A DNA stretch of 43,997 nt, taken from positions 1 through 43,997 of the forward strand of contig CALFSY010000249.1 of NCBI GenBank assembly GCA_937916365.1, written 5' to 3'. Shown here piece by piece: positions 1 to 8,171 of this stretch. The DNA comes from an uncultured Jannaschia sp. (GTDB lineage: Bacteria > Pseudomonadota > Alphaproteobacteria > Rhodobacterales > Rhodobacteraceae). Position 1 is the stretch's first letter, and the number at the start of each line of letters is the position of its first letter. The position numbers and the translations under genes are program-made. The notes below the pieces were generated by a model. It was not told the origin of the DNA. It worked only from the letters and a program-made list of their open reading frames with translations, and ran no database searches.

Positions 1-2
1 CC

Positions 3-575
3 TTTATCACCGCCCATTTCCCCGCGTTTGTGACCGAGGTCTGCGGGCCGATCACGCCGGGGTCTGTGCTGCATTCCATGGGCATCACCACCACCTCTGC
101 CCTAGGGGCCTGGGCGATTTCGTTGATCGGTATGGCCAACATCGCGGGCACGATATTTGCCGGGTGGCTTGGTGCGCGGTTTCCCAAAAAATATATCCTA
201 ACGGCCATTTATGCGGGGCGCACCTTGGCGGCGTCGATTTTTATTCTAACCCCGATCACCCCATTGACCGTGGTTGTTTTTTCCATCGTGATGGGATCGT
301 TGTGGTTGGCGACTGTGCCGCTGACCTCTGGGTTAATCGGATATATTTACGGCCTGCGTTACATGGGCACACTTTACGGCATCATTTTCTTTAGCCATCA
401 GTTGGGCGGATTTTTGGGCGTATGGTTAGGGGGCTGGATGTATGATTTATACGGCAGCTACAATGCCGTTTGGTGGATCGGTGTTGGTGTGGGCGCGATT
501 TCGGCCATCGCACATTTGCCAGTGAATGAAAAACCACTGGCCGAACGGGCGCAAGGCGTGCCAATCACCGGTTAA
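3..575 (+). CDS. MFS transporter, C-terminal part (5' end outside window)
   Basis: The reading frame is open from the first bases of the window and ends at TAA 573-575, so this is the last ~190 residues of a longer protein. It is almost entirely hydrophobic, with about five predicted membrane helices separated by short loops. A basic loop with GARFPKK matches the conserved cytoplasmic loop motif of major facilitator superfamily carriers. The GTG at 30 lies inside conserved helical sequence and is not the real start. The substrate cannot be told from this fragment. It ends 8 bp before the convergent GNAT gene. Confidence 0.8.
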   Translation, partial: FITAHFPAFVTEVCGPITPGSVLHSMGITTTSALGAWAISLIGMANIAGTIFAGWLGARFPKKYILTAIYAGRTLAASIFILTPITPLTVVVFSIVMGSLWLATVPLTSGLIGYIYGLRYMGTLYGIIFFSHQLGGFLGVWLGGWMYDLYGSYNAVWWIGVGVGAISAIAHLPVNEKPLAERAQGVPITG

Positions 576-583
576 AGGTGGTG

Positions 584-1090
584 TTAGGGGTAAGTCGCGG
601 TCAAATCTTTCCACATGATATAGGCATCGACATACCCATGGGCCGGGTGTTGAAACGCCTGCGGAATGCGCCCCACGATTTCAAACCCCGCCCTTTGCCA
701 AAGCCGTATGGCAGGGGCATTTGAAGATACGACAAAGTTAAACTGCATCGCACGATACTGTTGTGCACGGGCTTGATCCAAAGAATGTGCCAACATGGCC
801 CGCGCCACACCCTGCCCACGTGCGGCGGTGGCCGTCACATAGCCGCAGTTGCACACATGCGCCCCACCGCCGCCTTGGTTCCGGCGCAGATAATATGTGC
901 CTAAAATTGTTTCATCACGTTCTGCAACATGCACAATATGGTCGGGCGCGCACCAATACTTTATGGCGGCCTCATCGGTGATGCCTGGATCAATGGCATA
1001 GGTGTCCCCGGCCTGAAAGACCGGCCTCAAAATTGAAACCAACGCCTGTCCATCGACGGCGGCAAATGGGCGGATTGAAATCCCGGTCAT
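584..1090 (-). CDS. GNAT family N-acetyltransferase
   Basis: This 168-residue protein has the length and layout of a single-domain Gcn5-related N-acetyltransferase, which transfers an acetyl group from acetyl-CoA to an amine. The acetyl-CoA binding motif A is visible as VTATAARGQGVARAML (about residues 84-99, with the R/Q-x-x-G-x-G/A turn RGQGVA). It is followed by the motif-B-like NAPAIRLWQRAGFEIVGRIP that ends the fold. The sequence resembles acetyltransferases annotated as phosphinothricin/YhhY-like, but the substrate is unknown. The gene is convergent with the MFS gene and divergent from the I78-type lipoprotein. No clear Shine-Dalgarno is seen before the ATG at 1090. Confidence 0.85.
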   Translation of the reverse strand: MTGISIRPFAAVDGQALVSILRPVFQAGDTYAIDPGITDEAAIKYWCAPDHIVHVAERDETILGTYYLRRNQGGGGAHVCNCGYVTATAARGQGVARAMLAHSLDQARAQQYRAMQFNFVVSSNAPAIRLWQRAGFEIVGRIPQAFQHPAHGYVDAYIMWKDLTATYP

Positions 1091-1179
1091 GGACGATGTG
1101 CCCTACCTTGCACAGTGTTACACATAAAATGTCGTTGCCTAATGTTACGTCAATCGTGGGCCAAGTTATCATTGCATAC

Positions 1180-1185
1180 TATAAT
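1180..1185 (+). promoter_or_regulatory. Possible -10 box of the I78 lipoprotein gene
   Basis: A perfect TATAAT hexamer lies in an AT-rich stretch about 40 nt upstream of the start of the small lipoprotein gene. No good -35 hexamer is found 16-18 nt upstream, so this is only a suggestion based on the -10 match. Confidence 0.3.
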
Positions 1186-1222
1186 TTTACATCGCTCTTT
1201 TGTATGGTAGATTACAAAGGTG

Positions 1223-1507
1223 ATGGTCCAAGCCCTTATGATATTATTAACCGCGCTCACGCTAATCGCGTGTCAGGCGGATATACCCGATGCATCGCGT
1301 GTTATTGGGTCTGGGCCCGATCCATGTGGCGCGGCGGGGTGGGCACATCTGGTGGGGCAAACCCGCGATGTGTTGGCGGGCATAACATTGCCTACGCCCA
1401 CACGGGTGATAGGGCCAAACGATGCCGTAACAATGGATTATTCCCCAACCAGATTGAACATATCGTATAACGAACATGACGTCATTACCCGCGTTCGATG
1501 CGGGTAG
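1223..1507 (+). CDS. Small lipoprotein with peptidase inhibitor I78 domain
   Basis: The product is ~94 residues. It begins with a hydrophobic signal ending in a lipobox-like LIAC (Cys about residue 17), suggesting export and lipid anchoring. The rest matches the I78 inhibitor family pattern: a CGAAGW start, VGQ in the first helix, a RVIGPNDAVTMDY strand, RLNISY, and a final VRCG, whose Cys probably pairs with the Cys of CGAAGW. Family members inhibit serine proteases. In-frame GTG (1220) and ATG (1223) are adjacent; ATG is preferred although AAAGG at 1216-1220 is unusually close to it. The gene stands alone between the GNAT gene and the rimP operon. Confidence 0.8.
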   Translation: MVQALMILLTALTLIACQADIPDASRVIGSGPDPCGAAGWAHLVGQTRDVLAGITLPTPTRVIGPNDAVTMDYSPTRLNISYNEHDVITRVRCG

Positions 1508-1627
1508 GGCCAAATCAATCGGTCCGGCGTGCGTATGAAAATGCCTTGCATTGATCGTTTACGTTATCTAAATGGAATATAACAGCGGCGTGTTGGGGCT
1601 ATAACCTAACATTCCACCGGAAATGCA

Positions 1628-1650
1628 ACGGGCCGCGTGCCCGTTTTTTT
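1628..1650 (+). terminator. Intrinsic-terminator-like hairpin just before rimP
   Basis: Arms ACGGGC (1628-1633) and GCCCGT (1639-1644) pair perfectly around a 5-nt loop and run into seven T residues (1644-1650), the textbook shape of a rho-independent terminator. It ends only 11 nt before the rimP start. There is no room for a promoter between it and rimP, so it may act as an attenuator of the rimP-nusA-infB operon rather than only ending the upstream lipoprotein transcript. Confidence 0.7.
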
Positions 1651-1661
1651 GTGCCAAGATG

Positions 1662-2228
1662 ATGACAAGCCTGATCGCCAAAACCGCCATGGACAAAAGA
1701 TTGGCCGAAATCTTGATCCCTGTGATTGAAAACATGGGGTTCGAGGTCGTGCGTATCCGCGTGCAGGGTGGTAAAACCAAAACGTTGCAAGTCATGGCCG
1801 AACGCCCAAGCGGCGGCATAGAGGTAGAGGACTGCGCCGCCATTTCCACCCAGATCAGCGCAATCTTAGATGTCGAAGACCCGTTGGACGATGCCTATGT
1901 GTTAGAGGTTTCAAGCCCTGGTATTGATCGGCCCCTAACCCGGCAAAGGGATTTTGAGGTGTTTGAAGGATATGAGGTGAAACTGGAAACGACGGAAATG
2001 ATTGATGGGCGGCGCCGGTTCAAAGGTATGCTGGCCGGCGTGCAGGATAACGAGGTGTTGTTGAACATTGACGCAGGCACCATCGGCCTGCCATTTGACT
2101 GGCTAAGCGATGCAAAGCTGGTGCTGACTGACGATTTGATAAAAGATATGCTGCGCCAACGTAAAAATACCCAAAATTCCCCATCCTCCCCTTCGGACGA
2201 ACATGATCCGATATTACAGGGGAATTAA
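1662..2228 (+). CDS. rimP: Ribosome maturation factor RimP
   Basis: RimP assists late assembly of the 30S subunit in the cytoplasm. The 188-residue product has the N-terminal domain (LIPVIENMGFEVVRIRV) and the hallmark LEVSSPGIDRPLT followed by the FEGYEVKLET start of the C-terminal SH3-like domain. The ATG at 1662 gives an MTSLIAK start like that of relatives. The frame is open to 1623, but that start would lie inside the terminator-like hairpin. Synteny with nusA, ylxR and infB downstream is the conserved bacterial order and supports the call. Confidence 0.95.
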   Translation: MTSLIAKTAMDKRLAEILIPVIENMGFEVVRIRVQGGKTKTLQVMAERPSGGIEVEDCAAISTQISAILDVEDPLDDAYVLEVSSPGIDRPLTRQRDFEVFEGYEVKLETTEMIDGRRRFKGMLAGVQDNEVLLNIDAGTIGLPFDWLSDAKLVLTDDLIKDMLRQRKNTQNSPSSPSDEHDPILQGN

Positions 2229-2283
2229 AAAATGCCAAACATACAACAAACCCCACAACCCGTTGACATAGGAAAGTGACCCC

Positions 2284-3909
2284 ATGTCCATCACATCTGC
2301 AAACCAATTAGAATTGTTGCAAACCGCCGAGGCCGTCGCGCGCGAAAAAATGATTGATCCCGCGCTAGTCGTCGAAGCGATGGAAGAAAGCCTCGCCCGG
2401 GCTGCAAAATCACGCTATGGGGCCGAGCTTGACATCCGCGTATCAATCGATCGCAAAACCGGTCGTGCCACCTTTACCCGCGTGCGCACCGTGGTCGATG
2501 ACGAAGAATTCGAAAACGAAAAGGCACAGTTGACTGTCGAACAGGCCAAACAATACTTGGAAAATCCCGCCATCGGCGACACATTGATTGACCAAGTGCC
2601 CCCCGTAGATATGGGGCGGATTGCCGCCCAATCGGCAAAACAGGTGATTTTGCAAAAGGTGCGCGAGGCCGAACGCGACCGTCAATACGAAGAATTCAAA
2701 GACCGCGTCGGCACCATTATTAACGGGGTGGTAAAACGCGAAGAATACGGCAACGTCATCGTCGACATCGGCCGCGGTGAGGGCCAAGTGCGCCGCACCG
2801 AAAAAATCGGACGCGAAGCTTATCGCACCGGTGATCGTATTCGTGCCTACATCAAAGATGTGCGCCGTGAACAACGCGGCCATCAAGTGGTGCTAAGCCG
2901 CACCGCCCCTGAATTTATGGCCGAACTGTTCAAGATGGAGGTGCCCGAAATCTACGACGGGATCATTGAAATCAAGGCCGTCGCGCGCGACCCAGGCAGC
3001 CGCGCAAAAATCGCCGTAATCTCGTATGATACCTCCATCGATCCCGTTGGTGCCTGTGTGGGGATGCGTGGGTCGCGCGTGCAGGCGGTGGTCAATGAAT
3101 TGCAGGGCGAAAAAATCGACATCATCCCCTGGAACGAAGATGCACCCACCTTTCTGGTCAACGCTTTGCAACCGGCCGAGGTGTCAAAAGTGGTCTTGGA
3201 CGAACAGGCCGAAAGAATCGAAGTTGTTGTGCCGGACGATCAATTATCGTTGGCCATTGGTCGCCGTGGGCAAAACGTGCGGTTGGCCTCGCAATTAACG
3301 GGGCTTGATATTGATATTCTGACCGAGGAAGAGGAATCAAAACGCCGCCAGGCAGAGTTCGAAGACCGCACGCGGTTTTTCATGGATACCTTGGATTTAG
3401 ATGAATTTTTCGCCCAACTGCTAGTGGCCGAAGGATTCACCGCGTTGGAAGAGGTCGCCTATGTCGATCAAAACGAGTTGTTGACCATTGACGGCGTAGA
3501 CGAAGCAACCGCCGATGAATTACAGGCCCGCGCCCGCGACTACCTACAAGAACAAAATAAAAAAGCATTGCAAAAAGCCCGCGAATTGGGCGTGACCGAC
3601 GCCTTGATTGATTTCGAAGGTCTATCGCCGCAAATGTTGGTCGCTTTGGGTGAGGATGGTATCAAAACATTAGAAGATTTTGCCACCTGTGCCGATTGGG
3701 AATTGGCCGGCGGTTGGACAACTGTAGATGGTGAACGTGTCAAAGATGAAGGTTTGCTTGAAAATTTTGATGTAAGCCTGGAAGAAGCCCGCAACATGGT
3801 CATGACGGCCCGCTTACACCTGGGCTGGATCACGCAAGAGGAACTAGAAGCACAGCAAAACGACATATCCACCACCCTTGATGACGCAGACGCGGAAAAC
3901 AACGATTAA
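2284..3909 (+). CDS. nusA: Transcription termination/antitermination protein NusA
   Basis: NusA binds RNA polymerase and nascent RNA and modulates pausing, termination and antitermination. The 541-residue protein shows all expected parts: an N-terminal polymerase-binding domain (1 to ~130), an S1 domain beginning near residue 143 (GTIINGVVKREEYGN), KH1 with GMRGSR near 260, KH2 with GRRGQN near 326, and a long acidic C-terminal region with helix-hairpin-helix-like AR repeats (GVDEATADEL and DGIKTLEDFA), typical of proteobacterial NusA. It starts 55 nt after rimP and precedes ylxR by a short gap, so it is part of one operon. NusA could feed back on the hairpin in front of rimP. Confidence 0.97.
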   Translation: MSITSANQLELLQTAEAVAREKMIDPALVVEAMEESLARAAKSRYGAELDIRVSIDRKTGRATFTRVRTVVDDEEFENEKAQLTVEQAKQYLENPAIGDTLIDQVPPVDMGRIAAQSAKQVILQKVREAERDRQYEEFKDRVGTIINGVVKREEYGNVIVDIGRGEGQVRRTEKIGREAYRTGDRIRAYIKDVRREQRGHQVVLSRTAPEFMAELFKMEVPEIYDGIIEIKAVARDPGSRAKIAVISYDTSIDPVGACVGMRGSRVQAVVNELQGEKIDIIPWNEDAPTFLVNALQPAEVSKVVLDEQAERIEVVVPDDQLSLAIGRRGQNVRLASQLTGLDIDILTEEEESKRRQAEFEDRTRFFMDTLDLDEFFAQLLVAEGFTALEEVAYVDQNELLTIDGVDEATADELQARARDYLQEQNKKALQKARELGVTDALIDFEGLSPQMLVALGEDGIKTLEDFATCADWELAGGWTTVDGERVKDEGLLENFDVSLEEARNMVMTARLHLGWITQEELEAQQNDISTTLDDADAENND

Positions 3910-3939
3910 GGTGTCATTGATTTGTATCAAGACATAACC

Positions 3940-4578
3940 ATGACCCGCGGCGGGCAGAATAAAAAATGCGATAATGGGGCCATGCGCCGCTGCATCGCGA
4001 CAGGTGCGGTGCAACCAAAACATAGGCTTATCCGTTTTGTTGTGACGCCCGATGGAGATATTGCGCCCGATCTACTTGAAAAATTGCCCGGACGTGGCAT
4101 TTGGATAAGTGCAGACCCCGAGGCGTTTGAAAAGGCGATCAAGCGCAACCTTTTTGCCCGCGCTGCCAAAACGCGGGCCATCGCTGCATCCGACCTGACC
4201 GAAAAGGTCGAAACAGGTCTTGTGTGGCAGGTGACACACCTTATCGCCCTGGCCCGCAAGGCAGGGCAGGCCGTGGCCGGGTTTGAAAAGGTCAAAGATT
4301 GGCTTGCCTCTGATCGCGCTGTCATCTTGTTTCAGGCAATGGATGGATCGCAGCGTGGCAAATCTAAATTGCGCCCCCCCCAAAGCGCGCGGTATTTTAA
4401 TGTTTTGACATCCGCAGAATTGGGTTTGGCATTCGGACGGCACAGTGTGATACACAGTGCGCTTGCCGCTGGTGGTTTGGCCCACCGTGTTGTAGAGGGT
4501 GCTATGAAATTGCAAGGCTTGCGTGCAATCGACGCAAGCGGCGGCCAAGCCGCCGGAAAGGACGAAAACAGGGTATGA
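3940..4578 (+). CDS. YlxR-type RNA-binding protein fused to an L7Ae-like domain (DUF448)
   Basis: This 212-residue protein combines an N-terminal YlxR/DUF448 domain (RRCIATGAVQPKHRLIRFV, then LPGRGIWI) with a C-terminal L7Ae/L30e-like domain (LIALARKAGQAVAGFEKVKDWL). This fusion is common in alphaproteobacteria and is always found between nusA and infB. Both domains are RNA-binding folds; the precise role is not firmly known. The ATG at 3940 gives the usual MTRGGQ start. An in-frame TTG at 3922 would add six residues without support. Its stop overlaps the infB start as ATGA, implying translational coupling. Confidence 0.9.
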   Translation: MTRGGQNKKCDNGAMRRCIATGAVQPKHRLIRFVVTPDGDIAPDLLEKLPGRGIWISADPEAFEKAIKRNLFARAAKTRAIAASDLTEKVETGLVWQVTHLIALARKAGQAVAGFEKVKDWLASDRAVILFQAMDGSQRGKSKLRPPQSARYFNVLTSAELGLAFGRHSVIHSALAAGGLAHRVVEGAMKLQGLRAIDASGGQAAGKDENRV

Positions 4579-7058
4579 GCGACCAAGACGGCAAAAAAAC
4601 CCTTGGCTTATCCGATGGGGCCCGCAGCGGGCGCGTGAACCAAAGTTTTTCACGTGGACGAACCAAAAGCGTTTTGGTGGAAACCAAACGCAAACGGGTG
4701 TTGACCCCAAAACCTGGTGCGAAATCCGCCGCTGCCAAATCGGCCGAAGGCAATAAGCGCGAAAAAACGGTGCCTGATGCCGAACTGGAACGCCGTGTAA
4801 AAGCCATCCAAGCTGCAAAGGCCCGCGAAGCCGAAGAAGAAGAACGCCGCAAGGTTGAAGCCGCCAACCGTGAGGCCGAACGCGCCCGCCGTAAAGCCGA
4901 ACAAGAAGCCCGCGAACGCGAAGAAGCGTTAAAAGCACAGGCCGAAGAAGAGGCGCGCCAAGCCGCATTAAAAGCCGCGGCAACAAAACCAGCCCCGTCA
5001 AAATCCACCGCCGCACCTGCCAAAAGCGAGGCAGAACGCCCGGCCCAACAAACCCAACCCGGCACAGGACCGCGGAGCGGTAAATCCGCCCCCAATCGCC
5101 GCAACGACCAAGACCGCGAAGATAAAACAGGACGTGGGCGCGGCGAACGCGAAGGCCGCCGCTCCGGGAAATTGACAGTGAACCAAGCGCTTGCCGGTGG
5201 GGAAGGCGGGCACCAACGATCGCTTGCCGCCATGAAGCGCAAACAAGAACGCGCGCGGCAAAAGGCGATGGGCGGGGGCGAGGCGCGTGAAAAAATCGTG
5301 CGCGACGTGCAGGTGCCCGAAACCATTGTTGTGTCGGAATTGGCGGGGCGCATGGCCGAACGGGTGGCTGATGTGGTCAAAGCGTTGATGCAAAACGGCA
5401 TGATGGTCACACAAAACCAATCCATAGACGCCGACACGGCGGAATTGATTGTCGAAGAATTCGGCCATCGCGTGCAACGGGTCTCAGACGCCGATGTCGA
5501 AGACGTTATTGATACCGTCGAAGACGCCAGCGTAGATTTACAACCCCGTCCACCGGTCGTCACCATCATGGGCCACGTCGACCATGGTAAAACCTCGCTT
5601 CTGGATAAAATTCGCCGGGCTAATGTTGTGTCGGGTGAAGCGGGCGGTATCACGCAACATATCGGCGCCTATCAGGTAAAAACCGAAGGCGGCGCGATTT
5701 TAACCTTTCTTGACACACCGGGCCACGCGGCCTTTACCGCCATGCGCGCGCGTGGGGCGCAGGTGACCGATATTGTGGTGTTGGTTGTCGCCGCTGATGA
5801 TGCGGTGATGCCGCAAACGGCCGAGGCGATCAACCATGCCAAGGCGGCCCAAGTGCCCATGATTGTGGCCATCAACAAAATCGATAAGCCAGAGGCCAAC
5901 CCCCAAAAGGTGCGCACAGATCTTTTGCAGCACGATGTGATTGTCGAAGATATGTCGGGCGAGGTGCAGGATGTAGAGGTTTCGGCCCAAACGGGCCAGG
6001 GTTTGCCCGATTTGTTGGAATCGATTGCTCTACAGGCCGAAATCCTGGAACTAAAGGCCAACCCTGATCGTGCCGCGCAAGGCGCGGTGATCGAAGCGCA
6101 GCTTGACGTGGGCCGCGGCCCCGTTGCCACTGTATTGGTGCAAAACGGCACCTTGAAACAGGGCGATATTTTTGTTGTGGGTGAACAATGGGGTAAGGTT
6201 CGCGCGCTTATAAATGACCAGGGCGAACGTGTAAAACACGCCGGCCCATCGGTTCCCGTCGAAGTGTTGGGTTTGAACGGCACGCCCGAGGCCGGCGATG
6301 TGTTAAATGTGGTCGATACCGAGGCACAGGCGCGTGAAATCGCCGCCTATCGTGCGCAGGCGGCCAAAGATAAACGCGCCGCGGCGGGGGCGGTTGCCAC
6401 GCTTGACCAACTTATGGCCAAGGCCAAGGCCGATGAACATATTGCCGAATTACCCATTGTGGTAAAGGCTGATGTGCAAGGATCGACCGAGGCGATCGTG
6501 CAAGCATTGGAAAAAATCGGCGATGATCAAGTGCGCGTGCGTGTTATCCACCACGGCGTGGGCGCAATTACCGAAAGCGATATTGGCCTGGCCGAGGCCT
6601 CGGGCACCTCTGTCATAGGGTTTAATGTGCGCGCAAACGCCCCGGCCCGCACGGCGGCCAACCAAAAGGGCGTAGAATTGCGGTATTATTCCGTAATCTA
6701 TGATTTAGTTGACGATGTGAAAGCCGCCGCATCAGGCCTTTTGGGTGCCGAAATCCGCGAAAATTTCATCGGATATGTCGAAATCAAAGAAGTATTTCGC
6801 GTCTCGGGCGTGGGCAACGTTGCGGGGTGTCTGGTGACCGAGGGCGTGGCCCGCCGGTCGGCAGGTGTGCGTTTATTGCGCGATGATGTGGTTATCCACG
6901 AAGGCACCCTAAAAACGTTGAAACGTTTCAAGGATGAAGTGCGCGAAGTGCAGTCAGGCCAAGAATGTGGGATGGCGTTCGAAAACTACGACGACATTCG
7001 TGCAAAAGATGTGATCGAAATTTTCGAACGTGAAGAGGTCGAGCGCACCTTAAATTGA
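4575..7058 (+). CDS. infB: Translation initiation factor IF-2
   Basis: IF-2 is the GTPase that recruits fMet-tRNA to the 30S subunit and promotes subunit joining. The 827-residue protein has a highly charged, Ala/Glu/Arg-rich N-terminal region (to ~residue 230, coiled-coil-like EAEEEERRKVEAA) and then the IF2N domain. The G domain has G1 GHVDHGKT (333-340), G3 DTPGH (380-384) and G4 NKID (434-437). Domains II-IV follow, ending with the typical REVQSGQECGMAFENYDDI region. The start overlaps the ylxR stop (ATGA). It is the last gene of the operon; no strong terminator is visible in the 36 nt before the convergent DUF1508 gene. Confidence 0.98.
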   Translation: MSDQDGKKTLGLSDGARSGRVNQSFSRGRTKSVLVETKRKRVLTPKPGAKSAAAKSAEGNKREKTVPDAELERRVKAIQAAKAREAEEEERRKVEAANREAERARRKAEQEAREREEALKAQAEEEARQAALKAAATKPAPSKSTAAPAKSEAERPAQQTQPGTGPRSGKSAPNRRNDQDREDKTGRGRGEREGRRSGKLTVNQALAGGEGGHQRSLAAMKRKQERARQKAMGGGEAREKIVRDVQVPETIVVSELAGRMAERVADVVKALMQNGMMVTQNQSIDADTAELIVEEFGHRVQRVSDADVEDVIDTVEDASVDLQPRPPVVTIMGHVDHGKTSLLDKIRRANVVSGEAGGITQHIGAYQVKTEGGAILTFLDTPGHAAFTAMRARGAQVTDIVVLVVAADDAVMPQTAEAINHAKAAQVPMIVAINKIDKPEANPQKVRTDLLQHDVIVEDMSGEVQDVEVSAQTGQGLPDLLESIALQAEILELKANPDRAAQGAVIEAQLDVGRGPVATVLVQNGTLKQGDIFVVGEQWGKVRALINDQGERVKHAGPSVPVEVLGLNGTPEAGDVLNVVDTEAQAREIAAYRAQAAKDKRAAAGAVATLDQLMAKAKADEHIAELPIVVKADVQGSTEAIVQALEKIGDDQVRVRVIHHGVGAITESDIGLAEASGTSVIGFNVRANAPARTAANQKGVELRYYSVIYDLVDDVKAAASGLLGAEIRENFIGYVEIKEVFRVSGVGNVAGCLVTEGVARRSAGVRLLRDDVVIHEGTLKTLKRFKDEVREVQSGQECGMAFENYDDIRAKDVIEIFEREEVERTLN

Positions 7059-7094
7059 TGTAATTCGATTCAATTTGAAAAGGTGCTTTTGTAC

Positions 7095-7271
7095 TTAGGT
7101 GTCCAGTTCTTCGACCTTTGCCTCGGCGGATTTTTGCACCAATGTTACTGCGTGCAAACAATCCCTGCGGTTTTTGTAGCCTTCGCCACTACCGGCGATG
7201 ATCTGCCCGTTTGAGGCGCGAAGACGCCAGCGCCATTCGCTGGCCTTATCGCGGTATACTTGGAATTTCAT
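7095..7271 (-). CDS. DUF1508 (YegP-like) small protein
   Basis: This 58-residue protein is a single DUF1508 unit: it begins MKFQVYRDK and contains WRWRLRASNGQIIAGSGEGY and the C-terminal helix RRDCLHAVTLVQK. The family is widespread, small and cytosolic, and its function is not established. The start at 7271 was chosen because AAAGGA lies just upstream and the family normally begins with M-x-F/Y-x-V-Y/F. The frame stays open further upstream, but that extension has no family resemblance. The gene is convergent with infB. Confidence 0.85.
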   Translation of the reverse strand: MKFQVYRDKASEWRWRLRASNGQIIAGSGEGYKNRRDCLHAVTLVQKSAEAKVEELDT

Positions 7272-7533
7272 TTTTAATCCTTTCTGGGATACGCCCGTTT
7301 GAATGTGTGCGCCGTGTAGCGCATTATTATTGTTTATGATTTTTCCAAACAACATCCCGATCAGATTGCCTTTGGCATTGCAGGGCCAAACGGCAACAAC
7401 GATTATGGGCGCGTATGGGGCCATCCGTTCGCACCCATACCCTTATACGATATTTGTCTTTAGGTCCACCGATCTGTGAATATGTTGGGTTTATTGCCCA
7501 CCTATCTACAAAATGGATGCTTTTGCCCCAAAA
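7272..7533. other. Intergenic stretch without a recognised gene
   Basis: The 262 nt between the DUF1508 gene and tspO hold the likely promoter of the DUF1508 gene. Nothing else is recognisable: no hairpin with a T-run, no tRNA-like cloverleaf and no conserved short protein on either strand. Confidence 0.5.
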
Positions 7534-7998
7534 TTATTCTGGGTTGCGGCGCCAGATTGAAATATTCAGCGCCGCAGCCAAAGTGACCCAAATAAGATAT
7601 GGCACAAACAAAAGTCCCGCGATTGTGTCGAGTTGGAAAAAGCTAACCATTGTGCCGCACACCGCGGCCCAAAGCCCCCCCATAACGCCCAATGCCGCCC
7701 GTATTCGATGTAGGCCGAAAAAAACTGGGCTCCACAGTGTGTTAAATGCAATCTGCATTCCCCAAAAGGCCATGGCATAGGCGTTGTTGTCTAGGTTGGC
7801 CACCCGCGCGGCAGCGACCGCCGCAGATATGTAAAGAAACGTCCACACAACCGGAAAGACCCCGTTGGGCGGCGTCCATGCCGGTTTTGAAAGTGCGCGA
7901 TACCACGACCCCGGCGCAAACCCTGCACCTGTCGCCGCCGCAGCCCCACACGCCAACAGAAAAATTACAAATACACCCCAATCCATGGCCCGTGCCAT
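7534..7998 (-). CDS. tspO: Tryptophan-rich sensory protein TspO (MBR homologue)
   Basis: TspO is a five-helix membrane protein that binds porphyrins and cholesterol-like ligands; in Rhodobacter sphaeroides it is known as an oxygen-dependent negative modulator of photosynthesis genes. The 154-residue sequence has the family signature: SWYRALSKPAWTPPNGVFPVVWTFLYISAA (around residues 31-60, Trp-rich first loop and second helix), NTLWSPVFFGLHR and PYLIWVTLAAALNISIW. The start may be 7998 or the in-frame Met four codons later. It diverges from bchC, so the PpsR-type sites at 8051-8094 lie between the two genes and could control both, consistent with a role in tetrapyrrole-linked regulation. Confidence 0.93.
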   Translation of the reverse strand: MARAMDWGVFVIFLLACGAAAATGAGFAPGSWYRALSKPAWTPPNGVFPVVWTFLYISAAVAAARVANLDNNAYAMAFWGMQIAFNTLWSPVFFGLHRIRAALGVMGGLWAAVCGTMVSFFQLDTIAGLLFVPYLIWVTLAAALNISIWRRNPE

Positions 7999-8050
7999 AC
8001 CACAGTAGAATGGCCAAGGTCCATTCAGATCCGAAAGGTTATTTTGAAAG

Positions 8051-8068
8051 TGTATATTTAAGTTGACA
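8051..8068. promoter_or_regulatory. PpsR/CrtJ-type operator, distal site of bchC promoter
   Basis: TGT (8051-8053) and ACA (8066-8068) are separated by exactly 12 nt, the TGT-N12-ACA consensus of the photosynthesis repressor PpsR/CrtJ. The last six bases also form a perfect -35 hexamer TTGACA (8063-8068), so bound repressor would cover the promoter. Confidence 0.75.
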
Positions 8069-8090
8069 TTCTATAGTGTCAGGATAGGCT
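8063..8090 (+). promoter_or_regulatory. Candidate sigma70-type promoter of bchC
   Basis: A consensus -35 TTGACA (8063-8068) is followed after 16 nt by the weak -10 TAGGCT (8085-8090). The two PpsR-type sites overlap the -35 and the -10 respectively, as expected for repression by occlusion. The -10 assignment is uncertain. Confidence 0.45.
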
Positions 8091-8094
8091 TACA
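8077..8094. promoter_or_regulatory. PpsR/CrtJ-type operator, proximal site of bchC promoter
   Basis: A second TGT-N12-ACA element (TGT 8077-8079, ACA 8092-8094) starts 8 nt after the first one ends. Two CrtJ palindromes with 8-bp separation are the known arrangement for cooperative binding at the bchC promoter of Rhodobacter capsulatus. Confidence 0.75.
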
Positions 8095-8171
8095 TTTACA
8101 TGCGCATACATTGGCCAAAGATTCTTGACCAACCCTGACCCGCGCAATGATGATGACGAGGAAAACACAAG

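Noticed and set aside
1091..1219. Possible PpsR site or tRNA in the gap between the GNAT and I78 genes
   Set aside because: TGT and ACA triplets are present but not with 12-nt spacing, and no cloverleaf can be drawn.
4502..5653. Long minus-strand open frame opposite infB (383 codons)
   Set aside because: It is Ser/Arg/Ala-rich low-complexity sequence produced by the biased codon pattern of the charged N-terminal part of IF-2 on the other strand. No family is recognisable.
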